From Camelimonas fluminis (lineage in GTDB: Bacteria > Pseudomonadota > Alphaproteobacteria > Rhizobiales > Beijerinckiaceae), in the NCBI RefSeq assembly GCF_014656355.1, contig NZ_BNCG01000005.1, forward strand, positions 124,975-188,974: a stretch of 64,000 nucleotides of DNA, in the 5' to 3' direction. A model generated the notes under the pieces. The model was not told the DNA's origin. It saw nothing but the letters and a program-made list of their open reading frames with translations, and did not search any database. Every line of letters begins with the position of its first letter. Within the stretch, counting starts at the first letter, position 1. Positions 56,661-64,000 of this stretch are shown one piece after another. The position numbers and the translations under genes are program-made.

Positions 56661-56928
56661 CCGGGCAAGTTCTCCATGGTTCCATGGCGCGCGGATCCCA
56701 CGCTCCGCAGCTTCACCGGCCCAGCTCTACCGCATTCGCACATGATGCGCATCCCGATCGCCACCGTGGCGGCGAAGTTTGCGTCGGCATATATCTGTTA
56801 TCTGTCGCCATGCATCCGCCGCGCCATCGCCATACGCTCCGGCCATATCGCCGCTCGTGAAGATTGCCTTCGGCGCGCATGCGCGATAGGTCCGCCGTCG
56901 GCCACAACGCAGAACACGGAGCCAGCAC

Positions 56929-57777
56929 ATGAGCAGCGTTGAAACGGCGACCACGGTGGCGCAACTGCGGGAGAAGGTCGCGCAATGGCGTCGCGAGGGC
57001 GCCCGCGTCGCCCTGACCCCGACGATGGGCGCCCTGCACGATGGCCACCTGTCGCTGGTGCGGCTGGCGCAGCAGCACGCTGACCGGGTGATCGTCTCGA
57101 TTTTCGTCAATCCGAAGCAGTTTGGCCCCAACGAGGATTTTTCCCGTTATCCGCGCACCCTGCCCGAGGACCTCGCCCTGCTGGAAACCGTGGGCGCGGA
57201 CCTGGCCTGGACGCCGGACGTGGCGGCCATGTATCCGGACGGATTCGCCACCAGCATCGGCGTCGGCGGTCCGGCCCTGGCGGGACTGGACGACGCTCAC
57301 CGTCCCGGCCATTTCGACGGGGTGGCCACGGTGGTCGCCAAATTGCTGCTGCAAACCGGCGCCGACGTGGCCGTTTTCGGTGAGAAGGACTACCAGCAGC
57401 TTCAGGTCATCAACCAGCTGGCGCGCGACCTGAACATCCCCGTCGAGATCATCGGCGCGCCGACCCGGCGCGAGGCGGACGGCCTCGCCCTCTCCTCACG
57501 CAACCGCTACCTGTCGCCGGAAGACCGCGCCGTGGCGCCCGCCATCGCCCGCGTGCTCAGCGTCTGCGCCGAGCGGCTGCGCACCGGCGCGACGGCGGCG
57601 CCGGTCATGGCGGACGGCGTGAAGACGCTGGAATCCGAGGGCTTCAAAGTCGATTATCTGGTCGCCCGCCATGCGGTGACGCTGGCGGAGGTCAACAGCA
57701 TCGCCGATGGCCCCTTGCGCCTGCTGGTCGCGGCGCGGCTTGGGGCGACCCGCCTGATCGACAATATCGGCGTGTGA
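56929..57777 (+). CDS. panC: Pantothenate synthetase
   Basis: ATP-dependent ligase joining pantoate and beta-alanine, the last step to vitamin B5. The 282 aa have PTMGALHDGHLSLVRLA with the HIGH-like motif, SIFVNPKQFGPNEDFSRYPR, FGEKDYQQLQVI, and the ALSSRNRYLSPEDR loop (KMSKS-like). Length and motifs are normal. ATG 56929. panB is not adjacent. The stop overlaps a possible GTG start of the next gene. Confidence 0.97.
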   Translation: MSSVETATTVAQLREKVAQWRREGARVALTPTMGALHDGHLSLVRLAQQHADRVIVSIFVNPKQFGPNEDFSRYPRTLPEDLALLETVGADLAWTPDVAAMYPDGFATSIGVGGPALAGLDDAHRPGHFDGVATVVAKLLLQTGADVAVFGEKDYQQLQVINQLARDLNIPVEIIGAPTRREADGLALSSRNRYLSPEDRAVAPAIARVLSVCAERLRTGATAAPVMADGVKTLESEGFKVDYLVARHAVTLAEVNSIADGPLRLLVAARLGATRLIDNIGV

Positions 57778-57782
57778 GCGTC

Positions 57783-58061
57783 ATGCGCGGCCGCAACCTG
57801 AGCCGCTCCGCCCGCAACGCCGCGCTCGCCGTGCTGGCGCTCGCGGCGTCCAGCGGTTTCGTGGCTCCAGCGAGCGCCGAAGTGCGGTTTGGCAATAACG
57901 TCCGCGTCGGCGGCCATGATTTTTCCAACCAGACCTTCAACGCCAAACGTCGCGGACGCATCTATCTGTATGATCGCAAGCCGCGCCGCGAGGGCTGCGT
58001 CTGGAAAGCGGACGGACGTGGCGGCCGGGTCAGGGTCTGCCATCTCCAGCGCGTCCGCTAG
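57783..58061 (+). CDS. Small secreted basic protein of unknown function
   Basis: About 92 aa. Signal peptide (SARNAALAVLALAASSGFVA, cleavage after ASA) followed by a mature part of some 58 residues: EVRFGNNVRVGGHDFSNQTF, KRRGRIYLYDRKP, and a C-terminal CVWKADGRGGRVRVCHLQRV with two cysteines that may form a disulfide. GTG 57774 overlaps the panC stop (GTGA) and would add three residues; ATG 57783 is chosen. The VRVGG run is shared with the minus-strand protein at 58204. Function unknown. Confidence 0.7.
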   Translation: MRGRNLSRSARNAALAVLALAASSGFVAPASAEVRFGNNVRVGGHDFSNQTFNAKRRGRIYLYDRKPRREGCVWKADGRGGRVRVCHLQRVR

Positions 58062-58099
58062 AGGGTTCCGGGACCGACGCCGTCTTGCGTTAAAAGAAC

Positions 58100-58146
58100 G
58101 CGTTTAATCAAAGAGACAGAGCAGCGCGCCCATTCGGCTTGAATGG
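58100..58146. repeat. Composite palindromic repeat, partial copy 6 (linker and stem-loop II)
   Basis: Linker AATCAAAGAGACAGAGC (58106-58122) matches the linkers of copies 2 and 4; it is followed by CCATTC (58130-58135) / GAATGG (58141-58146). Stem-loop I is missing. A 12-bp palindrome GGCCCTAGGGCC lies at 58151-58162. Confidence 0.65.
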
Positions 58147-58203
58147 ATTCGGCCCTAGGGCCCCCTGGTCGCGTCCGGCAGGGCGTTGCTGCGCTGGAGC
58201 CTC

Positions 58204-58644
58204 TCAGCGCCCCGAATAGCCATAGCCGAAGCTGGCGCGGCCGCCGACGCGGATTTCGGTGTCGCCGAAGCGCATGACCTTGTTGGACGAACCAGGCTCA
58301 CGCCTGTCGATCCGGTCAGCCAGCGCCCTGGCGTCCAACCGCGGCTCTTTCCCGGTTTTCCGCCAGGTTTCGTGTCTGGTTTCTTGCCGGGTTTCGTGTC
58401 TGGTTTCCTGCGGCGCAGGGCTGCGCCGTTGCGCGGGCTGACGCTCACCAGCGACGACCGCCCCCGCCAGCGCGACGCCGGCAATCTGCCCCAGCACAAG
58501 CACAACCGCGCTGGTCCACGCGGCGGCCTGCCGCGCGCCGCGCGCCCTCGGGCCAGCCAGCAGGTCCGCGCGCTCCGGCCCCCCGTCCACGCCCTGGGCA
58601 GGCGTGGCCACGCAGGACAATGGCTCCACCGCCGGCTTTCCCAT
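58204..58644 (-). CDS. Hypothetical protein with one hydrophobic segment and ETRH/Q repeats
   Basis: A 146-aa protein of unknown function. A single hydrophobic stretch (AAWTSAVVLVLGQIAGVALAG) lies about 40 residues in. It is followed by a low-complexity charged region where ETRH, ETRQ, ETRH and ETW repeat (12-bp DNA units at 58366-58413). The C-terminus is conserved-looking: DRREPGSSNKVMRFGDTEIR, VGGRASFGYGYSGR. Start at ATG 58644 is supported by GAGGAGGG seven bases upstream. The VGGRA and VRVGG similarity to the neighbouring secreted protein is slight. Probably membrane-tethered with an exported tail. Confidence 0.65.
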   Translation of the reverse strand: MGKPAVEPLSCVATPAQGVDGGPERADLLAGPRARGARQAAAWTSAVVLVLGQIAGVALAGAVVAGERQPAQRRSPAPQETRHETRQETRHETWRKTGKEPRLDARALADRIDRREPGSSNKVMRFGDTEIRVGGRASFGYGYSGR

Positions 58645-58953
58645 GCTTTCCCTCCTCAACGCCACTCCAGCCACACGCGCCGGCAGAATGTTTTCCCGCC
58701 AGCCAACAGGCGCGTCAATCCAGCGGAGCAGCCCAATTCAGCGTGATGGCCATGGTCGCCTGTTTCTGGGCGAACCCAGGTCTGCCGCGCCCCTCTGGTC
58801 TGGTCGGAAAATGCCCCGGGGACCAAACACCAGACGCGCGGAAACCGCGCCAGCAATCCGGATGTCATTTTTGATATCATTCCAATGTCGTGGTTGACCA
58901 GGCGGAAAGTTTTGCCATTCTCGATGTAGGCATTGACTACATTGGATGCGCCC
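58645..58953. other. Intergenic region between the ETRH-repeat gene and the TetR gene
   Basis: 309 bases between divergent genes. It becomes AT-richer near 58860-58945 and ends with the inverted repeat at 58924-58942. No other gene-like feature. Confidence 0.5.
58924..58942. promoter_or_regulatory. Inverted repeat upstream of tetR, possible operator
   Basis: ATGTAG and CTACAT separated by seven bases, 12 bases before the TetR ATG. TTGCCA at about 58912-58917 could be a -35, which would put the repeat over the -10 and start site, suited to autorepression. A degenerate match with the same spacing lies at 60304-60322, before the P450 gene. Confidence 0.5.
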
Positions 58954-59595
58954 ATGACCTACCATCATGGCAATCTTCGCAAGGCGCTGCTTGAGCGCGC
59001 CGCGGCCGTCATCGCAGAACAGGGCGTCGAAGGCCTGAGCCTGCGCGGCCTCGCGCAGGAGCTTGGCGTGTCGCACGCTGCGCCGTCGCGCCACTTTCGC
59101 GACAAGGTCGACCTGCTGCGCACGCTCGCCACGGAAGGCCATGAGACGCTTGGACGCTATACCTTCGCGGCCAGCAACCAGGCGGGCCCCGATCCGCTGG
59201 AACATCTCGCCGCGCTCGGCCACGCCTATGTGCGCTTCAGCATGGAGCACCCCGCCTATTACCGGACCGGACGGCACCCGGAAGTCGCGGCGCAGGCCGA
59301 CGAGGCCCTGAAGGCGGCGAACGGCAGGCGCATGGAGGCGTTGTTGCGCGCCACCCACGCGGCCCAGGAGGCCGGCTGGCGTCAGGACGCTTCCGCCCTG
59401 CACGCCATGGTTTTCGGTCTGGCCGCCGTGCGCGGCCTCGCCGCCCTGCTTCACGACCCGCTGTTTCGCAGCCACATCGGAGACATCGATCCCGACGCGC
59501 TCATCGACGGCGTGATGCGCCTCGTGATTGATCCCGAAGCCGTGCGCGCCGCGACCCATGCGCCAGAGGATGACGCCGACGCAGCGGACGCCTGA
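58954..59595 (+). CDS. TetR-family regulator beside the CYP153 genes
   Basis: A 213-aa TetR/AcrR regulator. MTYHHGNLRKALLERAA is the classic start of one subgroup. The helix-turn-helix reads LSLRGLAQELGVSHAAPSRH followed by FRDKVDLLRTLA, and the C-terminal WHG-type domain contains HAYVRFSMEHPAYYR and HAMVFGLAAVRGLAALLHD. ATG 58954 is preferred over TTG 58933, which overlaps the inverted repeat. It lies on the same strand upstream of ferredoxin and P450 genes and may control them; the effector could be an alkane or alcohol, but this is inference. Confidence 0.9.
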   Translation: MTYHHGNLRKALLERAAAVIAEQGVEGLSLRGLAQELGVSHAAPSRHFRDKVDLLRTLATEGHETLGRYTFAASNQAGPDPLEHLAALGHAYVRFSMEHPAYYRTGRHPEVAAQADEALKAANGRRMEALLRATHAAQEAGWRQDASALHAMVFGLAAVRGLAALLHDPLFRSHIGDIDPDALIDGVMRLVIDPEAVRAATHAPEDDADAADA

Positions 59596-59803
59596 CCGGC
59601 TCTGGCCGCCAGGGAGCGCTTTCCGGCCAGACAGGACATCTGGTCGACCGGAACTCGCTCAGACGAAAAGCCCGGGCGGTTGCCGATCCACATGGACCGG
59701 AGCTGCCCGGCAGGCGCACCCAGCGCCCGATCAGACACAGGAGGCGGAGCATCGGCCCGGTTCGGAAGGCGCCCCGTCCCCGACAACAAACGGGAGGAAG
59801 CCA

Positions 59804-60124
59804 ATGCCAAGCGCGACATTTATTGACCATGCCGGCCAGAGCCGCACCGTTGAAGGCCCCGAGGGCGAAAACCTGATGCGGGTGGCCGTTCTCAACGACG
59901 TGCCCGGCATCGACGCGGATTGTGGCGGCGAATGCGCCTGCGCCACCTGCCATGTGTTCGTGGATGAGGCGTGGCTCGACAAATGCGGCGAGCCCTCCGA
60001 ACTGGAGACCAGCATGCTCTCGTTCGCCGCGACGGCGCAGCCGAATTCGCGCCTGGCCTGCCAGATCATTCTGACCAGCGCGCTTGACGGCATTGTCGTG
60101 GAAACGCCCGCCGCCCAGCACTGA
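59804..60124 (+). CDS. [2Fe-2S] ferredoxin (adrenodoxin/putidaredoxin type)
   Basis: A 106-aa electron carrier. Cluster ligands are C40, C46, C49 and C86, spaced C-x5-C-x2-C...C as in adrenodoxin-type proteins (IDADCGGECACATCHVFVDE and NSRLACQIILTSALDGIVVE). The MLSFA segment between them is also conserved in P450 ferredoxins. ATG 59804 has GGGAGGAAG upstream. It precedes the CYP153-like gene by about 250 bases and is almost certainly its redox partner. The ferredoxin reductase is not in the window. Confidence 0.95.
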   Translation: MPSATFIDHAGQSRTVEGPEGENLMRVAVLNDVPGIDADCGGECACATCHVFVDEAWLDKCGEPSELETSMLSFAATAQPNSRLACQIILTSALDGIVVETPAAQH

Positions 60125-60303
60125 CGCAGGCCCCGATCAGCCGGTCCCGACCAGCCGGCCCCACCAGGGACCGCCGCAGCTTGACGGCCCGGTCTTCCAG
60201 GCCGTGGTTGCGGCCGCAATCTCGCGAAGCAACCCGCTTCATACGCACCGGAAAGCGCCGGCTGACACTGTCGACGCCTCAAACAGACAACGCCAGGAAC
60301 AGA

Positions 60304-60322
60304 ATGTAGCGGCAGACAACAC
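60304..60322. promoter_or_regulatory. Degenerate match to the tetR inverted repeat before the P450 gene
   Basis: ATGTAG, seven bases, then CAACAC (four of six positions match CTACAT). Same left arm and spacing as 58924-58942, 52 bases before the P450 start. It could be a second weak operator of the same regulator, or chance. Confidence 0.25.
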
Positions 60323-60373
60323 GAGCCCGTTCCGCCTGGCGGAGCGGAAACAGCTCAAGGCTGGAGGAACACC

Positions 60374-61627
60374 ATGGATCCCTTCCACAATCCTTTCATC
60401 GCCGAACACACCGGGCGGGCCCGGACGATTCCGCTGGAAGAGTTCAGCCCCGCCAACCCCAAGTACATGGAGATGGACGTCTGGCAGCCCTATTTCAGCC
60501 GGCTGCGCGAGGAAGCGCCGCTTCATTACTGCGAGGACAAGATTATCGGGCCTTACTGGTCGCTGACCCGCTACAAGGACATCATGGCGACGGAGGTGAA
60601 CACCAGGGTGTTTTCCTCATCCTCGACCTTTGGCGGCATCACGCTGATGGACCAGCGGGAAGAACTGCCCATGTTCATCGCCATGGACCAGCCGAAGCAT
60701 GACGAGCAGCGAAAGGTGGTTCAGCCGATCGTTTCACCGCAAAACCTCGAAAGCATGGAGAAGCTGATCCGCCAGCGGACGCAGAAGGTGCTGGACGCCC
60801 TGCCGCACAACGAAACCTTCAACTGGGTCGAGAAGGTTTCCATCGACCTCACCAACATGATGCTGGCGACCCTGTTCGACTTCCCCTTCGAGGACAGGGC
60901 CCTGCTCACCTACTGGTCGGACAGCGCCACCGCCAACACCCTGGGCGGCGGCCATATCGACTCCGAGGCGACGCGGGAGCGCATCCTCGCGGAGTGTCTC
61001 GCCTATTTCACCAGGCTCTGGAACGAGCGGGTGAACGCGGAACCCGGGTCGGATCTGGTCTCCATGCTGGCGCACGGACCCGCAACCCGGAACATGAGCC
61101 CGCGCGAATATCTCGGCAATCTGGTGCTGCTGATCGTTGGCGGCAACGACACCACGCGCAATTCGATGACTGGCGGCGTCTGCTTCCTCAACCAGAACCC
61201 GGACGAATACGCCAAGCTGCGCGCCAATCCGGCGCTGGTCGAGTCCATGGTGTCGGAGATCATCCGATACCAGACGCCGCTTGCCTACATGCGGCGCACG
61301 GCGCTGGAAGATTTCGAGATGCACGGTCAGACAATCCGCAAGGGCGACAAGCTGGCCATGTGGTACGCCTCCGGCAACCGCGACGGCGAAGCCATCGACA
61401 ACCCGGACCAGTTCATCATCGACCGGGCCCGGCCGCGCCAGCACCTGTCGTTTGGCTTTGGCATTCACCGCTGCGTCGGCAACCGCCTGGCCGAATTGCA
61501 ATTGCGCATCCTGTGGGAGGAAATCCTGCAGCGGTTCAGCAAGATTGAGGTGGTCGGGCCGCCAAAGCGCGTCTTTTCCGCGTTTATCCGGGGTTACACC
61601 GAACTCCCGGTGCGCGTCTCCCGCTGA
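60374..61627 (+). CDS. Cytochrome P450, CYP153-like alkane/fatty-acid terminal hydroxylase
   Basis: Soluble class I P450 of 417 aa. The I-helix has GGNDTTRNSMTGG (D259, T260-T261), the K-helix ExxR is E295-IIR-R298, and the haem loop is FGFGIHRCVGNR with C367. N-terminal YFSRLREEAPLHYC, MFIAMDQPKHDEQRK, LATLFDFPFEDR and MWYASGNRD closely follow the CYP153 pattern. CYP153 enzymes hydroxylate n-alkanes, fatty acids or cyclic hydrocarbons at terminal positions, using a ferredoxin and reductase. ATG 60374 has GGAGGAA upstream. The gene ends at a strong terminator. Exact substrate unknown. Confidence 0.95.
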   Translation: MDPFHNPFIAEHTGRARTIPLEEFSPANPKYMEMDVWQPYFSRLREEAPLHYCEDKIIGPYWSLTRYKDIMATEVNTRVFSSSSTFGGITLMDQREELPMFIAMDQPKHDEQRKVVQPIVSPQNLESMEKLIRQRTQKVLDALPHNETFNWVEKVSIDLTNMMLATLFDFPFEDRALLTYWSDSATANTLGGGHIDSEATRERILAECLAYFTRLWNERVNAEPGSDLVSMLAHGPATRNMSPREYLGNLVLLIVGGNDTTRNSMTGGVCFLNQNPDEYAKLRANPALVESMVSEIIRYQTPLAYMRRTALEDFEMHGQTIRKGDKLAMWYASGNRDGEAIDNPDQFIIDRARPRQHLSFGFGIHRCVGNRLAELQLRILWEEILQRFSKIEVVGPPKRVFSAFIRGYTELPVRVSR

Positions 61628-61680
61628 CCCGGCGGCCAGCCCGCAATGCTTGCCCCCTGCGACAAACCGGATTGACCAAC

Positions 61681-61717
61681 GCGCGCCCGACGCCAGACAG
61701 CGTCGGGCGCGCAGCAC
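61681..61717 (+). terminator. Rho-independent terminator of the P450 gene
   Basis: A perfect 13-bp stem (61681-61693 and 61700-61712, GCGTCGGGCGCGC on the right) with a six-base loop, 53 bases after the P450 stop. The T-run is short (ATTTT). Confidence 0.88.
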
Positions 61718-61862
61718 ATTTTGGCAACACAAGTAATATTTATAATATATAATTGTCAAAATTGAATTGACATTTAAATAAAATCGCCGCAATTGCCCGT
61801 TAATATTATATTCGATTATTGATTCAATATTATACGGTTCAAGATATTGACTTAAAATCATA
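61718..61862. other. AT-rich patch before the autotransporter-like protease
   Basis: In 61741-61860 I count 28 G/C of 120 (about 23%), against two-thirds or more in flanking genes. It contains several promoter-like hexamers (TTGTCA-N17-AAATAA, TTGACA, TTGACT) but none stands out. Such low GC upstream of a surface-protein gene suggests silencing by an H-NS/MucR-type factor or recent acquisition. Confidence 0.7.
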
Positions 61863-61927
61863 CGGGTCGTTGCGACCAAAAACAAATACTGCCCTTTTCG
61901 CGGCGCACATTACTGCAGGCGCGCCCG

Positions 61928-64000
61928 TTGCTTCAGGCGCGTCGCGCATCGCGCCTTCTCATGACGGCTGTGGCTGGCGCTCTGGCATGCGCGCCGCAAC
62001 CGGCGACAGCCATCATTCTGAACGACCGGGCGGCAGCCATGCTTCCTGGTCCGCGTGGGCTCATTCCGCGCATCGAGGAATGGCATGACGCCGGAAACAT
62101 CTACAACAACGTTGTAGCCATCGCGGCGCATGACAAGAATGGTAAAGTTGTTGATTCGTTCTGCACCGGAACGCTTATTGACCACAGGACGATCCTGACC
62201 GCAGCGCACTGCGTCTACGATACTGACACAAATAATATTTCAAGAAACTTAAAAAATACATGGATTCATTTTAGCCCGGACGCCACAACGCCTTCCTTGA
62301 ACGACAGGCGGCTCAGCGGCTTCATGGTGCACCCTGCTTATGACAATCTGAAACACGCGGACGGCAAAGCAAACCACAGGGACATAGCCCTGTTTTCGCT
62401 TGACCGGCCTGTCACCGCCGTCAAGCCTGTCCGCCTCCTCCAGCCGGGCGAGCCCCTGCCCAAGCCGGGAACGGTCGTTCGCATCGCGGGCTATGGCCGT
62501 GCGGGCGTTGGATCAACGGAAGAGGCCATAGAAAACGCCCGCCGCCGTTCGGCGGTCACGACAATCGGCCGGGTGCGCGGCGCCCGCAAGACCATGCCTG
62601 GCCTGATCAAAGTGGAGTTTCGGGACCCGGAGCATCCGAAAAAGTACAATACCTTCAGTCAGACATCGCCCATTCCGACCTGGCAGGGACAGCCAGGACC
62701 GGGCGACAGCGGCGGTCCGCTGTTCATGGTGATGGACGACGGCTCCCTGACACAGATCGGCGTGCTTCATGGCGGCGCCAGCGGCTATGGCGGCGTCGAC
62801 GACTACGCGCCCATACGGGAGAACCTTGACTGGATTCTTCGGAATACTCCCTTGCGCCATGTGACAGCGAAATCAGGCGCATGGAACTGGAGCGACCCCA
62901 GGGCATGGACCGATCGCCACGCCGCGTCTGGCGCGCCCGGGGAAGCGCCTGACAACCGCCCCGGCTCGCCGTCCCAGGAGGCTGATGGCAAACCCGGGCG
63001 CTATTATGCAACCTACGTGACCAAAGCATCGCAGATCAGGCTCGACCGATTCGTATCCATTGACCGCCTGGTCGTCGACAATGATCAGGCAAGCATCCTG
63101 ATTCCTGAAGGGCGGCGACTGCAGGTCGAACTCGACGCGTTGCTTCTCACAGGCGCGATCATCGTGGACGGCGCGCTCGAAACCCGGGCATTCAACAGCC
63201 CCCTCGACGCAGAGCCAGGCCTCCACCAGATCCAGGGCCGGATTTCCGGCGGCGGCGAGCTTGCCGTCAATGGCCGCTTCGTCCAGCTTGGCGGTGTTGT
63301 TGCCCCCGGCAAAGCCATGGAACTGGGCCCGCTGGTTATCTGGGGCAGTTACGTCCAGCACCCTGGCGGCGTCCTGGCCGTGCGCGTCACCGACAAGGGA
63401 AACGCAGACCGGCTTGTCGTCTCCGGCCCCGCCGACATCTCCGGCAAGCTCGCCGTCGCCGTCATGGGCAAGGCGCCCGCAAAGGGCCAGACTTTCACCA
63501 TCCTGCGCGCCAGCGAACTCACCGGCAACTTCAGCAGGATCGTCAGTTCACTCCCCGCCTTCACCTGGACAACCCACGCCGACGGCAATCGCATCATCCT
63601 GACCGCAACCGGCGTCGACTATGGTCAGGTTCTGGCTGACGAAGCGCCCCTCGCCACTGGAAAGGCGACCTTGCGCCACCTGTCAGGCCGCATCGCGATC
63701 GCGCCCCTCAACCGTCTCGCCGCGCAACTCGCCCCCGAGGCCGGGGCGCTCGCCGACAGCATCATCGCCAGCGACGTCCCCTTCCCGTCGACGCCGGCGC
63801 TGGCCGTCGCCAGCCTCAACACCATGGACGCAGAAACCCTGAGCCGCACCCTGCTCGCCCTGCCGCCATCCGGCTTCCACACCCAGACCGGCTTCGGCAT
63901 CGTCACCTCGCGCCTCACCTCCGCCGCCATCTTCGAGCGCCTCGGCAGCCTCGGCGGCAGCGTCGCCCCCGGCTTCTCAAACCTCAACGCCCTCAATGGC
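61928..64000 (+). CDS. Trypsin-like serine protease with autotransporter-like passenger (3' end outside window)
   Basis: An open frame of about 690 codons reaching the window end. The N-terminus is signal-peptide-like (LQARRASRLLMTAVAGALA). An S1 protease domain follows with all three catalytic residues: H83 in ILTAAHCVY, D141 in NHRDIALFSL and S250 in GQPGPGDSGGPLF (counted from ATG 61961). After residue 310 come beta-helix-like repeats (GELAVNGRFVQLGGVVAPGK, GADISGKLAVAVMGKAP-like, FTILRASELTGNFSRIVS) typical of autotransporter passengers. The C-terminal barrel, if present, is beyond 64000. TTG 61928 gives a basic n-region; ATG 61961 alone gives an unusually short signal. The first part has lower GC than its neighbours. 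Confidence 0.85.
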   Translation, partial: MLQARRASRLLMTAVAGALACAPQPATAIILNDRAAAMLPGPRGLIPRIEEWHDAGNIYNNVVAIAAHDKNGKVVDSFCTGTLIDHRTILTAAHCVYDTDTNNISRNLKNTWIHFSPDATTPSLNDRRLSGFMVHPAYDNLKHADGKANHRDIALFSLDRPVTAVKPVRLLQPGEPLPKPGTVVRIAGYGRAGVGSTEEAIENARRRSAVTTIGRVRGARKTMPGLIKVEFRDPEHPKKYNTFSQTSPIPTWQGQPGPGDSGGPLFMVMDDGSLTQIGVLHGGASGYGGVDDYAPIRENLDWILRNTPLRHVTAKSGAWNWSDPRAWTDRHAASGAPGEAPDNRPGSPSQEADGKPGRYYATYVTKASQIRLDRFVSIDRLVVDNDQASILIPEGRRLQVELDALLLTGAIIVDGALETRAFNSPLDAEPGLHQIQGRISGGGELAVNGRFVQLGGVVAPGKAMELGPLVIWGSYVQHPGGVLAVRVTDKGNADRLVVSGPADISGKLAVAVMGKAPAKGQTFTILRASELTGNFSRIVSSLPAFTWTTHADGNRIILTATGVDYGQVLADEAPLATGKATLRHLSGRIAIAPLNRLAAQLAPEAGALADSIIASDVPFPSTPALAVASLNTMDAETLSRTLLALPPSGFHTQTGFGIVTSRLTSAAIFERLGSLGGSVAPGFSNLNALNG

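Overview
The window is a GC-rich, gene-dense chromosomal segment of an alphaproteobacterium, most likely of the order Hyphomicrobiales (Rhizobiales). The evidence is gene content and order: dusB-ntrB-ntrC-ntrY-ntrX-dat-hfq, a fused ispDF, gatC/A/B, pyrB with a dihydroorotase homologue, plsY, dprA, topA, rnr, a divK/DUF3572/dinB neighbourhood, EipB, clpS-clpA and panC. The genus cannot be fixed from the sequence. No rRNA, tRNA, CRISPR array, insertion sequence or phage gene was recognised.

Layout. 1-9.0 kb (minus strand): nitrogen-control block with two sensor/regulator pairs, an aminotransferase and the 5' part of hfq. 9.2-11.0 kb: isoprenoid enzyme IspDF and a CinA-type amidase. 11.3-15.1 kb: EmrAB-type efflux pair divergent from a TetR regulator, with a near-perfect operator between them. 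15.1-22.6 kb: a glutathione transferase, then gatC-gatA-queE-queD-gatB, a metallo-beta-lactamase-fold hydrolase and ruvX. 23.5-27.9 kb: dprA, plsY, and pyrB followed by a dihydroorotase homologue that has lost its metal-binding HxH motif. 28.3-40.8 kb (plus strand): an AidB-type acyl-CoA dehydrogenase, topA, a lone Tat-exported sulfonate-type binding protein, rnr, a DUF983 protein, a Nudix hydrolase, an MFS transporter and rpmG. 41.3-45.5 kb: small secreted proteins, divK, DUF3572, dinB; pleD, usually next to divK, is not present. 45.8-58.6 kb: EipB, RidA, a FemAB-like acyltransferase, HIT, clpS-clpA, a D,D-carboxypeptidase with a SPOR domain, a membrane J-protein, panC and small secreted proteins.

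58.9-64.0 kb is the most accessory-looking part: a TetR regulator, a [2Fe-2S] ferredoxin and a CYP153-like P450, then a strong terminator, a roughly 23% GC intergenic patch, and the start of a trypsin-like protease with an autotransporter-like passenger that runs off the end. Ferredoxin and P450 would form two parts of a terminal-hydroxylation electron chain; the reductase is not in the window.

At least six copies or fragments of a composite palindromic intergenic repeat are scattered through the window. One lies just 5' of rnr and one sits directly before a strong terminator. Several short tandem repeats touch start or stop regions of genes (pyrC homologue, divK).
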